Shown here: one piece after another, positions 23,270 to 33,484 of the stretch | Layout: the number at the start of each line of letters is the position of its first letter | How positions within the stretch are numbered: the first letter of the stretch is position 1 | Assembly (NCBI GenBank): GCA_903772945.1 | Contig: CAICTM010000098.1 | Span: forward strand, 1-64,000 | Origin: Seminavis robusta | Lineage: Eukaryota > Bacillariophyta > Bacillariophyceae > Naviculales > Naviculaceae | DNA length: 64,000 nt | Direction: 5' to 3' | Program-made: the position numbers and the translations under genes | Notes under the pieces: generated by a model | Seen by the model: the letters and a program-made list of their open reading frames with translations, nothing else | Told to the model about the DNA's origin: nothing | The model's database searches: none

Positions 23270-25042
23270 ATGACAACGTTGACAGCCACCCAGATTCCGT
23301 GCTGTTTGTGCGGCACGATGATTTATCCGAATCCAGCCAATCAGTGCAACACTTGTTTGGCCCAAGAAGTGGATCTCCAGAGCGTCCTGCAACGAGGCCC
23401 TGGCGGTGGTGATTTGGTAGTGCACCAGTGCCGTCAGTGTCGCGCGTTTCAAGTGACGGAGAAACTGTACAAGTACATGGAAATAGAGAGTCCCGAATTG
23501 CTGGCAGTCTGTCTCAAGAGGTTACCCGCCTTGCACAATTCGCAACAACAGCGGCTCAAGATCAAGGTGGCCGATGCCATGTGGATTTGGACTGAACCAC
23601 ATTCCATGAGACTCAAGGTGCGATTGACTGTTCGGGCCACGATTCATGGCGTGGAAATTCAGCAGCGAGTTCCTGTCGAGCTCAAGATACAGTTCAAGCA
23701 GTGCAATGAGTGTAATCGAGAATACACCAATCGAGTGAGTGCACTATCCTGCATAAAGCGCCAAAGTGTTGGTTGTGTTGGACCAATCGAACTCACACAG
23801 ATCTGACTTTTTTCTTCTTACTTTGCTATTATTGTATTGTGTTTGTGTTCTACAATTTTCTATTAGACATGGCACGCCCTCGTCCAACTACGACAAAAAC
23901 GAACCGACGATGCTCCCAAAAAGGGACTTGCCGCTCTGGAAATGGCACTCGCCAAGAATTCCAACATTCGCAAACACGTGCTCAAAATCGATTCCTCCCG
24001 CAATGGATTCGACTTTTACTTTCTCAATCTACCGGAAGCTCAAGCCTTTGCTTCTTACTTGGCGCGAGTGGCACCCATGCGAACCAAAACCACCAAAAAG
24101 CTAGTCTCGGCCGATGTCAAGAACAATACCGCCAATATGAAACACACGGTTGCGTGTGACATGGTGCCGCTCTGTCGTCACGATCTCATTATGGTGCACA
24201 AGAGTGCGTCCAGTCCTCTTGCCGGACGACTGGCGTTGGTGTCCAAAGTTTCCAGTGTGCTGCATTTGGTCGATGCGGCGCCCAAACGCAACCCCACCAT
24301 GGATGGCAGTCAGGCGGAACTGTCGCCGGAAACTTATTACAAATCGGGGGAAAAGTTGTATCAATTGTGTCAAACGTCGAGTCGATTGACAAAGTTTGTG
24401 GTTTTGGATGTCGAGCTCTGTGGCAATGATCCTTACACCAATGATGATGGTGACGATGAGGATGCCGGAAAAAACAGCTACAATCCACCACACGCGCTGG
24501 CGGATGTAGAGGTCGCACGAGAATCGGACTTTGGCAAAAACGACGAAACCGTTCGGTGCGTGACGCATCTCGGAAACTTTTTACAACCGGGCGATATGGT
24601 ATTGGGATACGACTTGGTTGCCTCCGTGCTTTCTGGAGGAGCCGAGTGGGACATGGACAATTGCTTTCAATCGAGCTTTGTCATGCCCGATGTGGTATTG
24701 GTCAAAAAGGTCAAGGAAAAGACAGTGGAACAGCAAGAGCAACAACAACACGCTGAGGACGCCAATGCCAACGGCAAAAAGGGACGCATGTCCAAGCGCA
24801 AGGAAAAGAGACGAATGCGAAACGAGAAAAAAGCCAAGGAATTGGAAGAAAGCGCACTGCGAATGGGATTTGTACCCACGGCCAGCTTGATGGAAGATGA
24901 CGACGAAGAGTACGATCCTGATTTGGAGGCAGATCTTGCAGCAATTGAAGCAGACTTGGCAGCCATTGGCGAAGAGGAAGCAAAGAGGGAGCAAGCAGCC
25001 GAGACGACAACTGCCATCGAAGGAGAAACCGGAGAAGAATAA
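23270..25042 (+). CDS. NMD3: 60S ribosomal export protein NMD3
   Basis: Two exons (23270-23734, 23867-25042) joined by a 132-bp phase-0 intron give 546 residues from the ATG of MTTLTATQIPCCLCG. The N-terminal zinc module has CxxC pairs at PCCLCG, QCNTCL, QCRQCR and QCNECN. Right after the junction comes TWHALVQLRQKR, the hallmark block of NMD3, then DGFDFYF-like NGFDFYFLN, TKKLVSADVKNNTANMKHT and VPLCRHDLIMV. The C-terminal region has basic (KKGRMSKRKEKRRMR) and leucine/acidic stretches, corresponding to the known NLS/NES tail that lets CRM1 export the pre-60S subunit. The protein binds the nascent large subunit in the nucleus and leaves it in the cytoplasm. Length agrees with the family (about 500-520). 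Confidence 0.95.
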
Positions 25043-25400
25043 CACGCCAGCTAAAGCGTAACATCAGCTAATGGGCTTCTTTTGCATCCATGGAAGCGAC
25101 TTGTGCTCGGTACTGGTACTCGCAGATTCCTGCTTCTTGCGTGATTCTCTTGCTGAGCTTTGATAAGCAAGCTACGGTAAAACTGCATTTGAGATCTATG
25201 ACGTCTTTATTTATTTTGCTTCTGAGTCCTGAGCTGAGCACGCTCTAGTGTCGCGGGCATATGTTCGGCCGAGAAGGCCGTCGGTCAAGTCCCCACCCTC
25301 AGCTCGGAAGATACAATGGCTTTCAAGTTGTTCATGTCTATGGTTCTGAATGATTGCACGTGGAAAGTGCGCTACAAGGCACTGGAGCATTGTTTGCTCG
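25043..25400. other. Convergent intergenic region
   Basis: 358 bp between the stops of NMD3 and the minus-strand hydroxylase-like gene; contains only presumed 3' ends. Confidence 0.5.
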
Positions 25401-26243
25401 TCAGTCTGTCTTCATGAAACGGTCAAAACTGCCGGCAGCGATGTTAAAGTTGGTTGTTGGATCTAGATGATGCTGGATGTGATGGGTTCGAGCATCTTGT
25501 AGCCAACCCTTCAAAGGCAGCTTGGTGTGTGTCAAAAAGTGAATTGTCAAGTGGCCCATGCCACTGGCAGTGTAAGATGCAAGCCATGTCGTGACCAAGG
25601 CGGCAGGAGCCCCCATGGACACTGCAGTCAAAGCAATAGCAGCAGCAAGTGAATACCAACCAGCTACCATGGGCAAAGGTTCCATGATGACATGAAAGTA
25701 GGGAAGGGCGTGGTGCCTATCATGAATCTGAAAAGGCCGAATGGCTTTGTCTTGGTCACTGCCATGGAATAGACCAGCATGGATAACCCATTCCTGAATT
25801 TCCCAGAACATCTTGGTCCCTATCATAGTCACCACATCTTCAAATCCAAATGGTGCCAATGCCAAGCGCACGCAAAGGGTCACTGTCAGGGCCAAAAAGG
25901 CAAACTGCATGGAAGGCGTCGTCGCAATCACTCTCATGGCTTCCTGCTTTGTTTTTGGGACTTGGAAGACCAATGTAGTTTCATCTTGGAGCTGCTGAGC
26001 CAGTTCTCCATGATAATGTTGTAGCTCCTTGAGATTGAAGAACACACTCTTTGTCTCCTTCATGTGCTTCTTTGTGGCAAGATCCATTCGTTGCCAATGA
26101 CACGCAGCCGCCGTCATTGGAGCTTTGGGCAAAGCATTTCCTCGTCTCACGGCGTTTTTGATCTGAAAGGCGACGCTCTCACTGCTTGAAAGCAACAGAA
26201 GCAGAGCAGTTGGTACTGGTAGGAAGCAGAAAAGGATATTCAT
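25401..26243 (-). CDS. Plastid-targeted fatty-acid-hydroxylase-superfamily protein
   Basis: A 280-residue single-exon frame with an ATG at 26243. It begins with a signal peptide ending at ESVA-FQIK, an Ala-Phe junction like the diatom plastid import motif, followed by a basic transit-like stretch. Di-iron histidine clusters are visible in order: HAGLFH (His155, His160), HDRHH (174-178), HLTIHFLTH (231-239) and HHIQHH (254-259). Hydrophobic segments occur at about 110-130 and 190-230. This is the layout of the fatty acid hydroxylase/sterol desaturase/carotenoid hydroxylase superfamily, which uses O2 at a membrane di-iron site. The specific substrate cannot be told; beta-carotene hydroxylase-like or lipid desaturase functions are both possible given plastid location. 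Confidence 0.8.
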   Translation of the reverse strand: MNILFCFLPVPTALLLLLSSSESVAFQIKNAVRRGNALPKAPMTAAACHWQRMDLATKKHMKETKSVFFNLKELQHYHGELAQQLQDETTLVFQVPKTKQEAMRVIATTPSMQFAFLALTVTLCVRLALAPFGFEDVVTMIGTKMFWEIQEWVIHAGLFHGSDQDKAIRPFQIHDRHHALPYFHVIMEPLPMVAGWYSLAAAIALTAVSMGAPAALVTTWLASYTASGMGHLTIHFLTHTKLPLKGWLQDARTHHIQHHLDPTTNFNIAAGSFDRFMKTD

Positions 26244-26747
26244 TTACTTTGGCTTGTTGTTTTTCTGTTGCTTGGATACCGGTACCAGGAATACTTTTCG
26301 ATGTGTTTGTGAAACCTCTCGCCAGCAAAGTTTCTTCCACATTCCTAACGCTTTGATTCAGAAGCCAGCAAGGCTATGAAAAGGGCAAGATTAGCAAGCT
26401 ACAGCACCAACGTTCGGTCCGGTAACGTAGACTAGACTACTGTACCCTTAACATTGATTAAATTTTTTACACTGTTTCGAGAACGATGTCCCATGCTAAC
26501 TCTTCCTCTTCTTTGTCTTCTTGGCATGAATAGCAACAGAAGATCTTGAAAGAGTTAGTTTTCTTCATTTGAATCCGTTTTCTTCATCCTCTTCATCTCC
26601 TTCTTGGCATCAATAACATTCGTTGTGGCCCTCGTCCCACCACAATGCGCATCTCGGACAACAAAAAACGCCCTGCAAGAATTGCAAACAGTGTTATCCA
26701 ACAAAATTTAATATTCACGACCACGTTTGGGATGACGACAAGAGCTT
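26244..26747. other. Intergenic, no supported gene
   Basis: 504 bp containing a duplicated segment (CTTCCTC...TTCTTGGCAT around 26503-26525 and 26589-26612). No gene is seen. Confidence 0.45.
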
Positions 26748-27710
26748 TCAATGAGAGGACTCTTCTGGACAGTACTCCTCTTCCTCCGGCCCAACTTCAG
26801 TTTCCATATAATGGGCATTGATGACCGTAAAATTTTCCTTTAGGTCCACCGTGACGGACTTTGGCGCAAACGTGACGACTGCACCGCAAGACGCCAAATA
26901 TTCACCAGAAGCGAGCACCAAATACTTGGACGCCCAAAAGTTTTGAAGGAGGAACCATACCTTGCCAGAGGGCTCTTTTTTTAAACCAAGCATCACCATC
27001 GAATGTAACACACGGACACCATGAGGCTTTTTGCATTCTAAACCGTAGTCATAATATGCCTGCTGGTCAACCTCGTCATCGTAAACAAATTTGTTTGGTG
27101 TTGTAAAGTCTCGTTCAATCTTGAATTCAGACACAAGCGCAGGTTCATTTGTATTTTTGAACAAGTCGCATATTTCATCCATCCTCCGCTGGAATGTGGT
27201 TTCATTAGCTGATTTCTTTTGCAAATGAATGGTTTCACCTCGCATGACATCGAGCTCTGCTCCAGTAACCTCGCAACAAAATTCCACTGCGGAACCGCCA
27301 CCTCCTTTCTTGAGGAATTTTTTTAGTTTGTCGTTTGGGAATTTCTCTCGTATATACCAGGAGATATCAAGCATTTCGTGATTATCTCCTTCTGGTTTCG
27401 TTCGTAAACACCAGAGGTAGTGTTGAAAGACAGCGACTGCATGCATGTAACAAATGCCGGCTTTTTGAAGCCTACACAGTGTAATAGACAAGTACTTTTC
27501 GATGGCTGTCTGATCGAAGAAAACGGATGCGATGAGACCATCGCAAAAGAGGCTAGACAAAGTCTGGCATCCAGCTATGAAGTGGCAGAATAGATCCCAT
27601 TGCTCGCTAAATGTGGTCTCCCCGCGATCTTCCTTGTCCTTTGTGGGGCTCCACGAGAAGTCAGCCGACATCAAACGATTGGCCCTGAGCTTGCCATCTT
27701 GATCCAAGTC
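26748..27710 (-). CDS. Papain-like fold protein, N-terminus lost in gap
   Basis: The frame is open from the assembly gap to a TGA at 26748, about 320 residues, with no ATG that marks a natural start; the true start lies in or beyond the gap. The first visible residues, DLDQDGKLRANRL, look like an EF-hand calcium loop. The C-terminal third has GVRVLHSMVMLGL followed by WFLLQNFWASKYLVLASGEYLASCGAVV, matching the His and Asn blocks of papain-like peptidases (catalytic His in LHSM, Asn in LQNFW). The catalytic Cys would be in the middle, and CCEVTGAEL near the glycine run is one candidate, though unproven. Function unknown; could be an active peptidase or a pseudo-enzyme. Confidence 0.6.
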   Translation of the reverse strand, partial: DLDQDGKLRANRLMSADFSWSPTKDKEDRGETTFSEQWDLFCHFIAGCQTLSSLFCDGLIASVFFDQTAIEKYLSITLCRLQKAGICYMHAVAVFQHYLWCLRTKPEGDNHEMLDISWYIREKFPNDKLKKFLKKGGGGSAVEFCCEVTGAELDVMRGETIHLQKKSANETTFQRRMDEICDLFKNTNEPALVSEFKIERDFTTPNKFVYDDEVDQQAYYDYGLECKKPHGVRVLHSMVMLGLKKEPSGKVWFLLQNFWASKYLVLASGEYLASCGAVVTFAPKSVTVDLKENFTVINAHYMETEVGPEEEEYCPEESSH

Positions 27711-27721
27711 NNNNNNNNNNN
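27711..27721. other. Assembly gap (11 N)
   Basis: Eleven unknown bases. The true gap size is unknown, and gene order and orientation across it rest on scaffolding. Confidence 0.99.
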
Positions 27722-28211
27722 GAGGTGAACCTCCCGGGACTCGCTAGAACGAGGTAGACGTAGAATCCCCTTTTAATTTTTAGCTTATTCTTTTGTGTCA
27801 TCCCATGTCTACATCGTACTGCACATCGGCCTCCGTTCGCATAGCTGAAGTCGAAGTCGTTGATGCCTGTGCGAGCGATGGAGGCGAATCTACCGTGGTC
27901 GCCACACGGAGAGATTCAACATCAACGGAGAGGCTTCGTGGCCCTTCTCGTTCGCCGTTTGGGTCGATTTCTTTCACTTCTATCCGTCATTGTTGTTGTT
28001 ACTACTATGATACTAGCTAGTAGAGTTAGATGAAGCACTAGCGCTGTGCCCATCAAAAAGCGACAGATTGCGACGTGGAAGATCTACGATTCTGTAAATA
28101 ACGCAGAAATAACCGCTCCTGAATCGGCCGCGCGGGCCACGACTGAAACCCTTTACGTACTGTAGGCATGGAACAGTGCTTTTACAGTTCTGATGATTTA
28201 ATTTTGGACGT
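27722..28211. other. Intergenic, no supported gene
   Basis: About 490 bp right of the gap with short frames lacking motifs. Confidence 0.4.
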
Positions 28212-28562
28212 CCGGAAGGCATTCGGTTGGCGATAGTTAGTCGCGTTTACATAGCAAAAGTCGTTGTAAAATCGCTAAAACACATTAAAGTCGCTATTAA
28301 AGTCGCGATAAAGTCGCGGTAAAGTCGTGCGCGACTTTAAAAGTCGCGGTAAAAGTCGCGGCAAAGTCGTGGTGAAATGTAGTGATTTTGTTAGTAAAGT
28401 CGCGGTAAAGTCGCGGAAGTCGCGAAAGTCGCGATAATAGTCGCGGTAAAGTCGTGGTAAAGTCGTTCGCGACTTTTAAAGTCGCGAAAGAGCGCGACTT
28501 TTGGCGATTTTCGCGACTTTCAAGAAAACACGACTTTATGACGTCACCGGGTGCCTTCCCGG
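28212..28562. mobile_element. MITE-like unit filled with AAAGTCGCG repeats
   Basis: An imperfect 16-17-bp inverted repeat bounds the unit: CCGGAAGGCATTCGGT at 28212-28227 and ACCGGGTGCCTTCCCGG at 28546-28562. Between them lie more than a dozen copies of a 9-12-bp motif, AAAGTCGCGGTA and variants, mostly in one orientation and switching to the other near 28333 and 28470, where palindromes such as GCGACTTTAAAAGTCGC occur. No coding potential. I could not find target-site duplications. A non-autonomous DNA transposon or a foldback element is the simplest reading; a local satellite is the alternative. Confidence 0.5.
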
Positions 28563-28773
28563 TCTAGATCTTTAGAAATCCTGAATCCCCCACCCACCTC
28601 GGAAACTACATGTACACTTTGTACCTGACGAATTCAATAGTTGGATGTATGGATTTGAAGATCTTGTCAGAGTTATCAAACCAACCAGTAGATCTAGTCA
28701 TATTTGAAAGCCAATGGATCGTTGCCTTTCTACTATTACGGATCATCAGCTCTACTCAGTCTAGTGCCCTGAA

Positions 28774-28920
28774 CGAAAATGACCTGTGGTAGCGATTTAT
28801 GACTATCCAGTTACCAGATTACTAGAAATCAACCACAACAATCAAGTAGTAACACACACAACACTATAGCAACCTCTCTATCAACACCTCCTTCCTTCCT
28901 CCATCATCAGCCTTTTTCGG
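28774..28920 (+). repeat. 5' LTR (core) of old copia element
   Basis: 147-bp segment from CGAAAATGACCTGTGG to CAGCCTTTTTCGG, repeated at the other end of the element with substitutions and indels. Exact LTR borders are uncertain; TG...CA ends are not cleanly seen. Confidence 0.8.
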
Positions 28921-28979
28921 CTTATCAGGCGTGGAAGCTACCCTAGCTAGCGATCGATAGAAGAACAAGCGATCGGTCG

Positions 28980-29215
28980 TTGCGAGCGACAAGAAGAAGA
29001 GCCGTTCGAACGAACGAACGCCATTGTCGAAGAAGATACCGTTCGTTCGAAGCTACCGTTCGAAGCAACGTCCGAAGCAACCATTGTCCCGATCGTTCGT
29101 TAACCAGAAGAAGAAGAAGGAGTCTGTTAACCGTTCGTTCAGTCGAAGCAGCGCCATTGTCGCCGATTCGAAGCTACCGACTCGGAGCTACCGTTCGAAC
29201 GACGACGAGAAGAAG
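28980..29215 (+). repeat. Imperfect CGAAGCTACCGTTCGAA repeats in the element leader
   Basis: The 5' leader between the LTR and gag contains repeated CGTTCGAA / CGAAGCTACCG / GCCATTGTCG blocks, about five imperfect copies with self-complementary TTCGAA cores. Could fold in the genomic RNA (packaging) or be regulatory. Confidence 0.55.
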
Positions 29216-29653
29216 AAGAGAGACGACTCGACGCGAAGAGATCCTCATTGCCAGTGTAATCGGCAGAGGAACAAGAGAAGAAGAGAAGACCTCCAAGCGG
29301 CATAGCAACAGAAGACGTCTCAAGAAGAAGGGGCTCTCTCAAGTGGAGCGAGAGATAGAGACTTCCAAGTGGGAAGCAGAGGTTTGGACTTGGAATATTG
29401 ATCCCTCCAGTCTGGATCAATTCCTGCCTCATTGTCACCAAAGAAATCGATTGAGCCAAGGAGAGGGGACGCCTGATCCAAGAGTTTTGGCTTAGACTGC
29501 CACAGACTGGGTGTGCAGAGCTCATTCCGTGGAATACAGCCTTACTTGTCTGGGTGTGTACAGTTTGCTGTTGGAATAGGAGCAGAGAAGAAGACCCAAC
29601 AACTATTGCTCATCCAAGTGATACCGCAAGAGAAGAAGTAATTGGAGGCGAAT

Positions 29654-31127
29654 ATGGCAGGCAATCTTGCAGCCATGAACAACTATCTACAGAATACCAT
29701 CGGTATTGCCGAATTAGCCACGAGGACAGCATTGAATGATCAAGGATTGGATGCCTTCGTCTCACTCGATACCTTTACCGATGCTGATATCAAGAGCATC
29801 TGCGAGAACGTGAGGAAACCAGGTGGTACCATTCCAAATCCAGCCATTGCGGCTGCAGCCACTGATGAAGCTGCCGCAGCAGTTCAGCCCAGAGAAGTTC
29901 CCAATCGTGGACGACAGCTGGGATTTGTCTTTGAGAAGCGACTCAGACAACTACGGTTCTACAAGTTTCATATGACACGAATCCAGCGTGAGTTCACTCC
30001 CAACCAAGCCAGTTTGGCGAGATTGAATAGAGTTTGGGCTTTATACGAGTCCGAACGAGAAGAGATCGATGTTGCGGATCCTCCCCAACTCTTGAAGGTC
30101 GAAGATGTCCGACGAGTTCTGGAGTCTATTGACAATGTTCTGAATGTCAAGCGAGGCGTTTGCGGTGCCCCTCTGGCTTATGTTACGAGATCCAAAGTCA
30201 CTTTGCCAGGAGCACCTGATACCGACACTGCAGATGAGGCTGACCCAGGTTTTGGCCTTCCATCGCATCCTGAAGAATTGGTCCGAAGAACAAGACATAC
30301 TGGACCTCATTTCGTACAAGACAATCAGGCTGTTTGGGCCATCATTCGGTCGGTTACTCACGGTGGACCTGGTTGGACATGGGTCCAACGTTGCGCAGCG
30401 CAACAGAACGGTCGAGTTTCACTATCTTGGTGATTCGTTCCAGGCTCGTACCAAGGCATTCGCGGATAGAGCCATTGAAACTACTTTCTTTGATGGGAAG
30501 TCCCGCAACTTCACTTTTGAGCGCTACTGTGAAAGGCTTACCAAGGCCTTCACCGATCTGGAAACCGCTGGTGAAACCTTTACTGAGAGCCGCAAGATTC
30601 GCAAGCTTCTGTCCGGCATTACAGACCCAAACCTCAAGACCGCCAAGTCCGTCATTCAAGCAACTCCGCATCTACGCGAGAGTTTCCAGGAGGCTATGAA
30701 TTACTTAGCCGAGCAACTTGATGTCGCTGAACCCACTCGACCCACAAGAAATATTTCATCTGTGTCTGGCCGTGGTCGAGGCGGTGGTGGAAGAGGACGA
30801 GGACGTGGCGGTGGTAGATCCCAAGGCCGAGGCTATGGAAGAGGCCGAGGCAGGGGACGAGGCCGTGGTCGAGGCCATGAAGGCCGGGGTTTTGACCCCA
30901 ATAACCCAGGAAGATATTACCATCCCGATGAGTGGGCTCAGCTCACATCGGCGCAGCAGCAACAGGCTAGGGACGCCCGCGATGGTGACAAGCGGAAGAT
31001 TGCCGAGCTGCAGACACAGTTGACAGATACCCAGTCCCAAGTCTCGGAATTGCAAGCCGAGAAACGATCCCGGACTGATGTTCCTGGCGGATCTAGCGTG
31101 GGCAATGCGATGAATAGGCGAGCATGA
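29654..31127 (+). pseudogene. Gag of old copia element (frameshifted)
   Basis: Starts at the ATG at 29654 (MAGNLAAMNNYLQNT). The frame shifts near 30390, after which the Gag continues (VEFHYLGDSFQARTKAF) to a TGA at 31125. A Gly/Arg-rich nucleic-acid-binding stretch occupies about 30765-30890 (RGRGGGGRGRGRGGGR and similar) in place of a zinc knuckle. A predicted coiled coil (KIAELQTQLTDTQSQVSELQ) follows. In the same frame, protease sequence resumes after the TGA, so gag and pol may originally have been one frame or separated by a readthrough stop. Confidence 0.75.
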
Positions 31128-31184
31128 GTCTCTGCTGTTCGCACTCTGCGATCCGTTGCTACTCATTTGCCATCATCTCGGATT

Positions 31185-32954
31185 GAGCTTGACAGCCATG
31201 CCGATACATGTTCCTTTGGGGAAAGTGCTTACGTGGTACACGACACGGGAGAGACTACACGACACGGGAGAGACTATATCCGTCGAAGGGTTTTCAACTG
31301 ATCTTGGAACCATACACGAAGTACCAATTGTAACTGTGGCTGTGGCTTATGACGACCCACTCACATCTCAAATTTATATTTTATTCTTCCATCAATCTTT
31401 GCTTATCAAGTCATTACAGAACAATCTCATTTGTCCAGCTCAGCTGCGACATCACCAGTTAGTTGTCAACGATGTGCCACTGTTGCACCTACCGTTTGAA
31501 GACAGAACCAATGAATCCCACTCCATCATTTGTGGTGACCTACGAATCCCACTCCAACTGGACGGTGTTATCTCATACTTCCAGGTTCGGAAGCCCACTG
31601 CCCATGAAGTCAATTCTCCAGATCACTTCGTTCACGTTCACATGACATCCGAATCTCCTTGGAACCCTCAAGATCCCCAGTCGGCTGACCTCGAGTCCTC
31701 TCTCAGAGCCGCTTTGGATTCGGACATGCCAAGTGAAAGGGGACGGAATAGGAGAATTCAGTCGATCAGGTCAATTCTGGAATCAAGATCATCCGTTGCA
31801 ATTGACGTCAACAGTCTTGGGCCAGCCCTTCAAGCCCAGATCTCTGCTACCAAGACGAAACCCCCTACCAGGAAGGGAGCCGTGTCAGCGGAAGCACTTG
31901 CCAAGCGGTGGAATATTGGGTTGGAAGCAGCCAAGAAAACCATCGCGAACACAACTCAGCGAGCGGTTCGTGATTTCACCCACGCGAGTGGAGGACGGAG
32001 GATGAAGCCATTGGCGTATCAACTCAGATATCCTCGGCTCAACGTTGAAATGTATACCGACACTGTTTACGGCAAGGTCACTTCCCTCCTGGGAAACAAG
32101 TGTGCCCAGGTCTACTGCACACCGTTTCATTGGTGCCATGTTGACCCGATGAAGACCAAGTCGGAGGCTCACTTGACCTTAGATTCACTTTTCCAGAAGA
32201 TTGGAATACCAAGAGTCCTGATCCCAGACAACGCGAAGGAGCTTACCATGGGAGAGTTTCGACGAAAGGCACAACGAGTTCAGTGCCCTATCCATCCAGT
32301 TGAGGCTTACACACCCAACCAGAACTTCGCGGAAGACCTAATCCGAGAGCTGAAGAGAACTTACAGAAGAACAATGACGACTACTGACAGCTTGGAATGC
32401 CTTTGGGACATGTGTTTCGTCTTCTGCGGGCTGACTCGCAGTCATACCGCATTACCGATCCGAGAGTTGGATGGTCAAGTTCCCGCTACTCTTTTGACAG
32501 GGGACACTGCTGACATCTCACATATGCTGATGCAAAGGAGCTGTTGCCACCGGATATGCCGAAGCCACTTGGCAAGCCAGTCCAGATCACTGCATTTGTG
32601 GACTCCGATCACGCTGGAGATAAGGTGACTCGTCGTTCTCGCACTGCAGCGATAAAGGTCGGGTTTGAGATTGTGGAAGGCTTGCGATACAAGCTCAGGA
32701 TGATGGGAGTTCCTCTCGATGGCCCGGCTCATGTCAAGGCGGACAACATGTCCGTGATCAAGAACTCGAGCATCCCGGAGTCTACTTTGAAGAAAAAGAG
32801 TAACTCGGTCGCATATCATTATGTCCGGGAAAGAGTCGCTGCAGGCATGGCAAACATCACATATGAGAGTACTGAGAGCAATTTGGCGGATATGTTGACG
32901 AAGATCCAGAACGGGCCTGTGAGACAGCGACTGGTTTCGAAAGTCCTCTACTAA
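31185..32954 (+). pseudogene. Pol remnant: protease, integrase, RNase H (no RT)
   Basis: Protease begins ELDSHADTCSFG (31185 on), a retropepsin-like Asp motif typical of diatom copia elements. A 19-bp duplication then breaks the frame. Integrase is visible in the next frame: MYTDTVYGK (first Asp), VLIPDNAKELTMGEF (second Asp), NFAEDLIRELKRTYRR (Glu). After GDTADIS the sequence jumps to RNase H: FVDSDHAGDKVTRRSRT, ADNMSVIKNSS, NLADMLTK. No RT motif (YVDD) occurs between, showing an internal deletion of roughly the full RT. Confidence 0.8.
31237..31274 (+). repeat. Perfect 19-bp tandem duplication
   Basis: TACACGACACGGGAGAGAC occurs twice back to back (31237-31255, 31256-31274) inside the protease region. 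Since 19 is not a multiple of three, it shifts the reading frame between protease and integrase. Confidence 0.95.
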
Positions 32955-33125
32955 CAATCTGCAAAAGGCAACATGACCATAGGGTGGGCCGTTTGGTGAA
33001 CGGCAGGTCTGAGCCTCCAAGGGGCCTTGCCCCAAGGGTACATCCTGTTTCAGACTTCCGAAGTCTGTTTTCCCATTTCAAGTGCAATCTAGCGTGAGAT
33101 AGATCCCCCTCTAGCTTGAGGGGAC

Positions 33126-33265
33126 CGAAAATGACCTGTGGTAGCGATTTATGACTATCCAGTTACCAGATTACCAGATTACTAAAATCAACCACACAAC
33201 AACTACCAAGTAGTAACACAACACTATAGCAACCTCTTTTCAACACCATCATCAGCCTTTTTCGG
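33126..33265 (+). repeat. 3' LTR (core) of old copia element
   Basis: 140-bp counterpart of 28774-28920, with a small duplication of CCAGATTAC and several deletions relative to the 5' copy. Confidence 0.8.
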
Positions 33266-33484
33266 GTCATCGTCGCTTTGGTGGTTGGTGGTACCGAGAG
33301 GCTGCTTTTGGTGGCTGTAATAATGCATGGCTCGAATGAGAGGTGCCTGTCACTCCCTTTGTTGCACATTCGTGCTTTGAAGTCGCGGATACCGGAGCAC
33401 AAATTTGGCAAATGTTTCGCGAAATGTCTCCGAAAAATCAAAATTTGCCAAAACTCGGCAGGTTGACTTCGAGTCAAAAAATAA

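Larger units (their letters stand above)
28774..33265 (+). mobile_element. Old, RT-deleted Ty1/copia-like LTR retrotransposon
   Basis: Two direct repeats (28774-28920, 33126-33265) flank gag, protease, integrase and RNase H in the Ty1/copia order. The reverse transcriptase is missing: integrase sequence passes directly into RNase H near 32520. Frames are broken in at least three places and the repeats differ by several indels, so it is an ancient, immobile copy. A polypurine-like GAGGGGA lies just before the 3' repeat. Its 3' repeat ends 220 bp upstream of the Spondin_N gene. Confidence 0.85.

Noticed and set aside
22983-23412. Frames upstream of NMD3
   Set aside because: They overlap the NMD3 start in other frames and read as basic, unstructured text; more likely 5' UTR.
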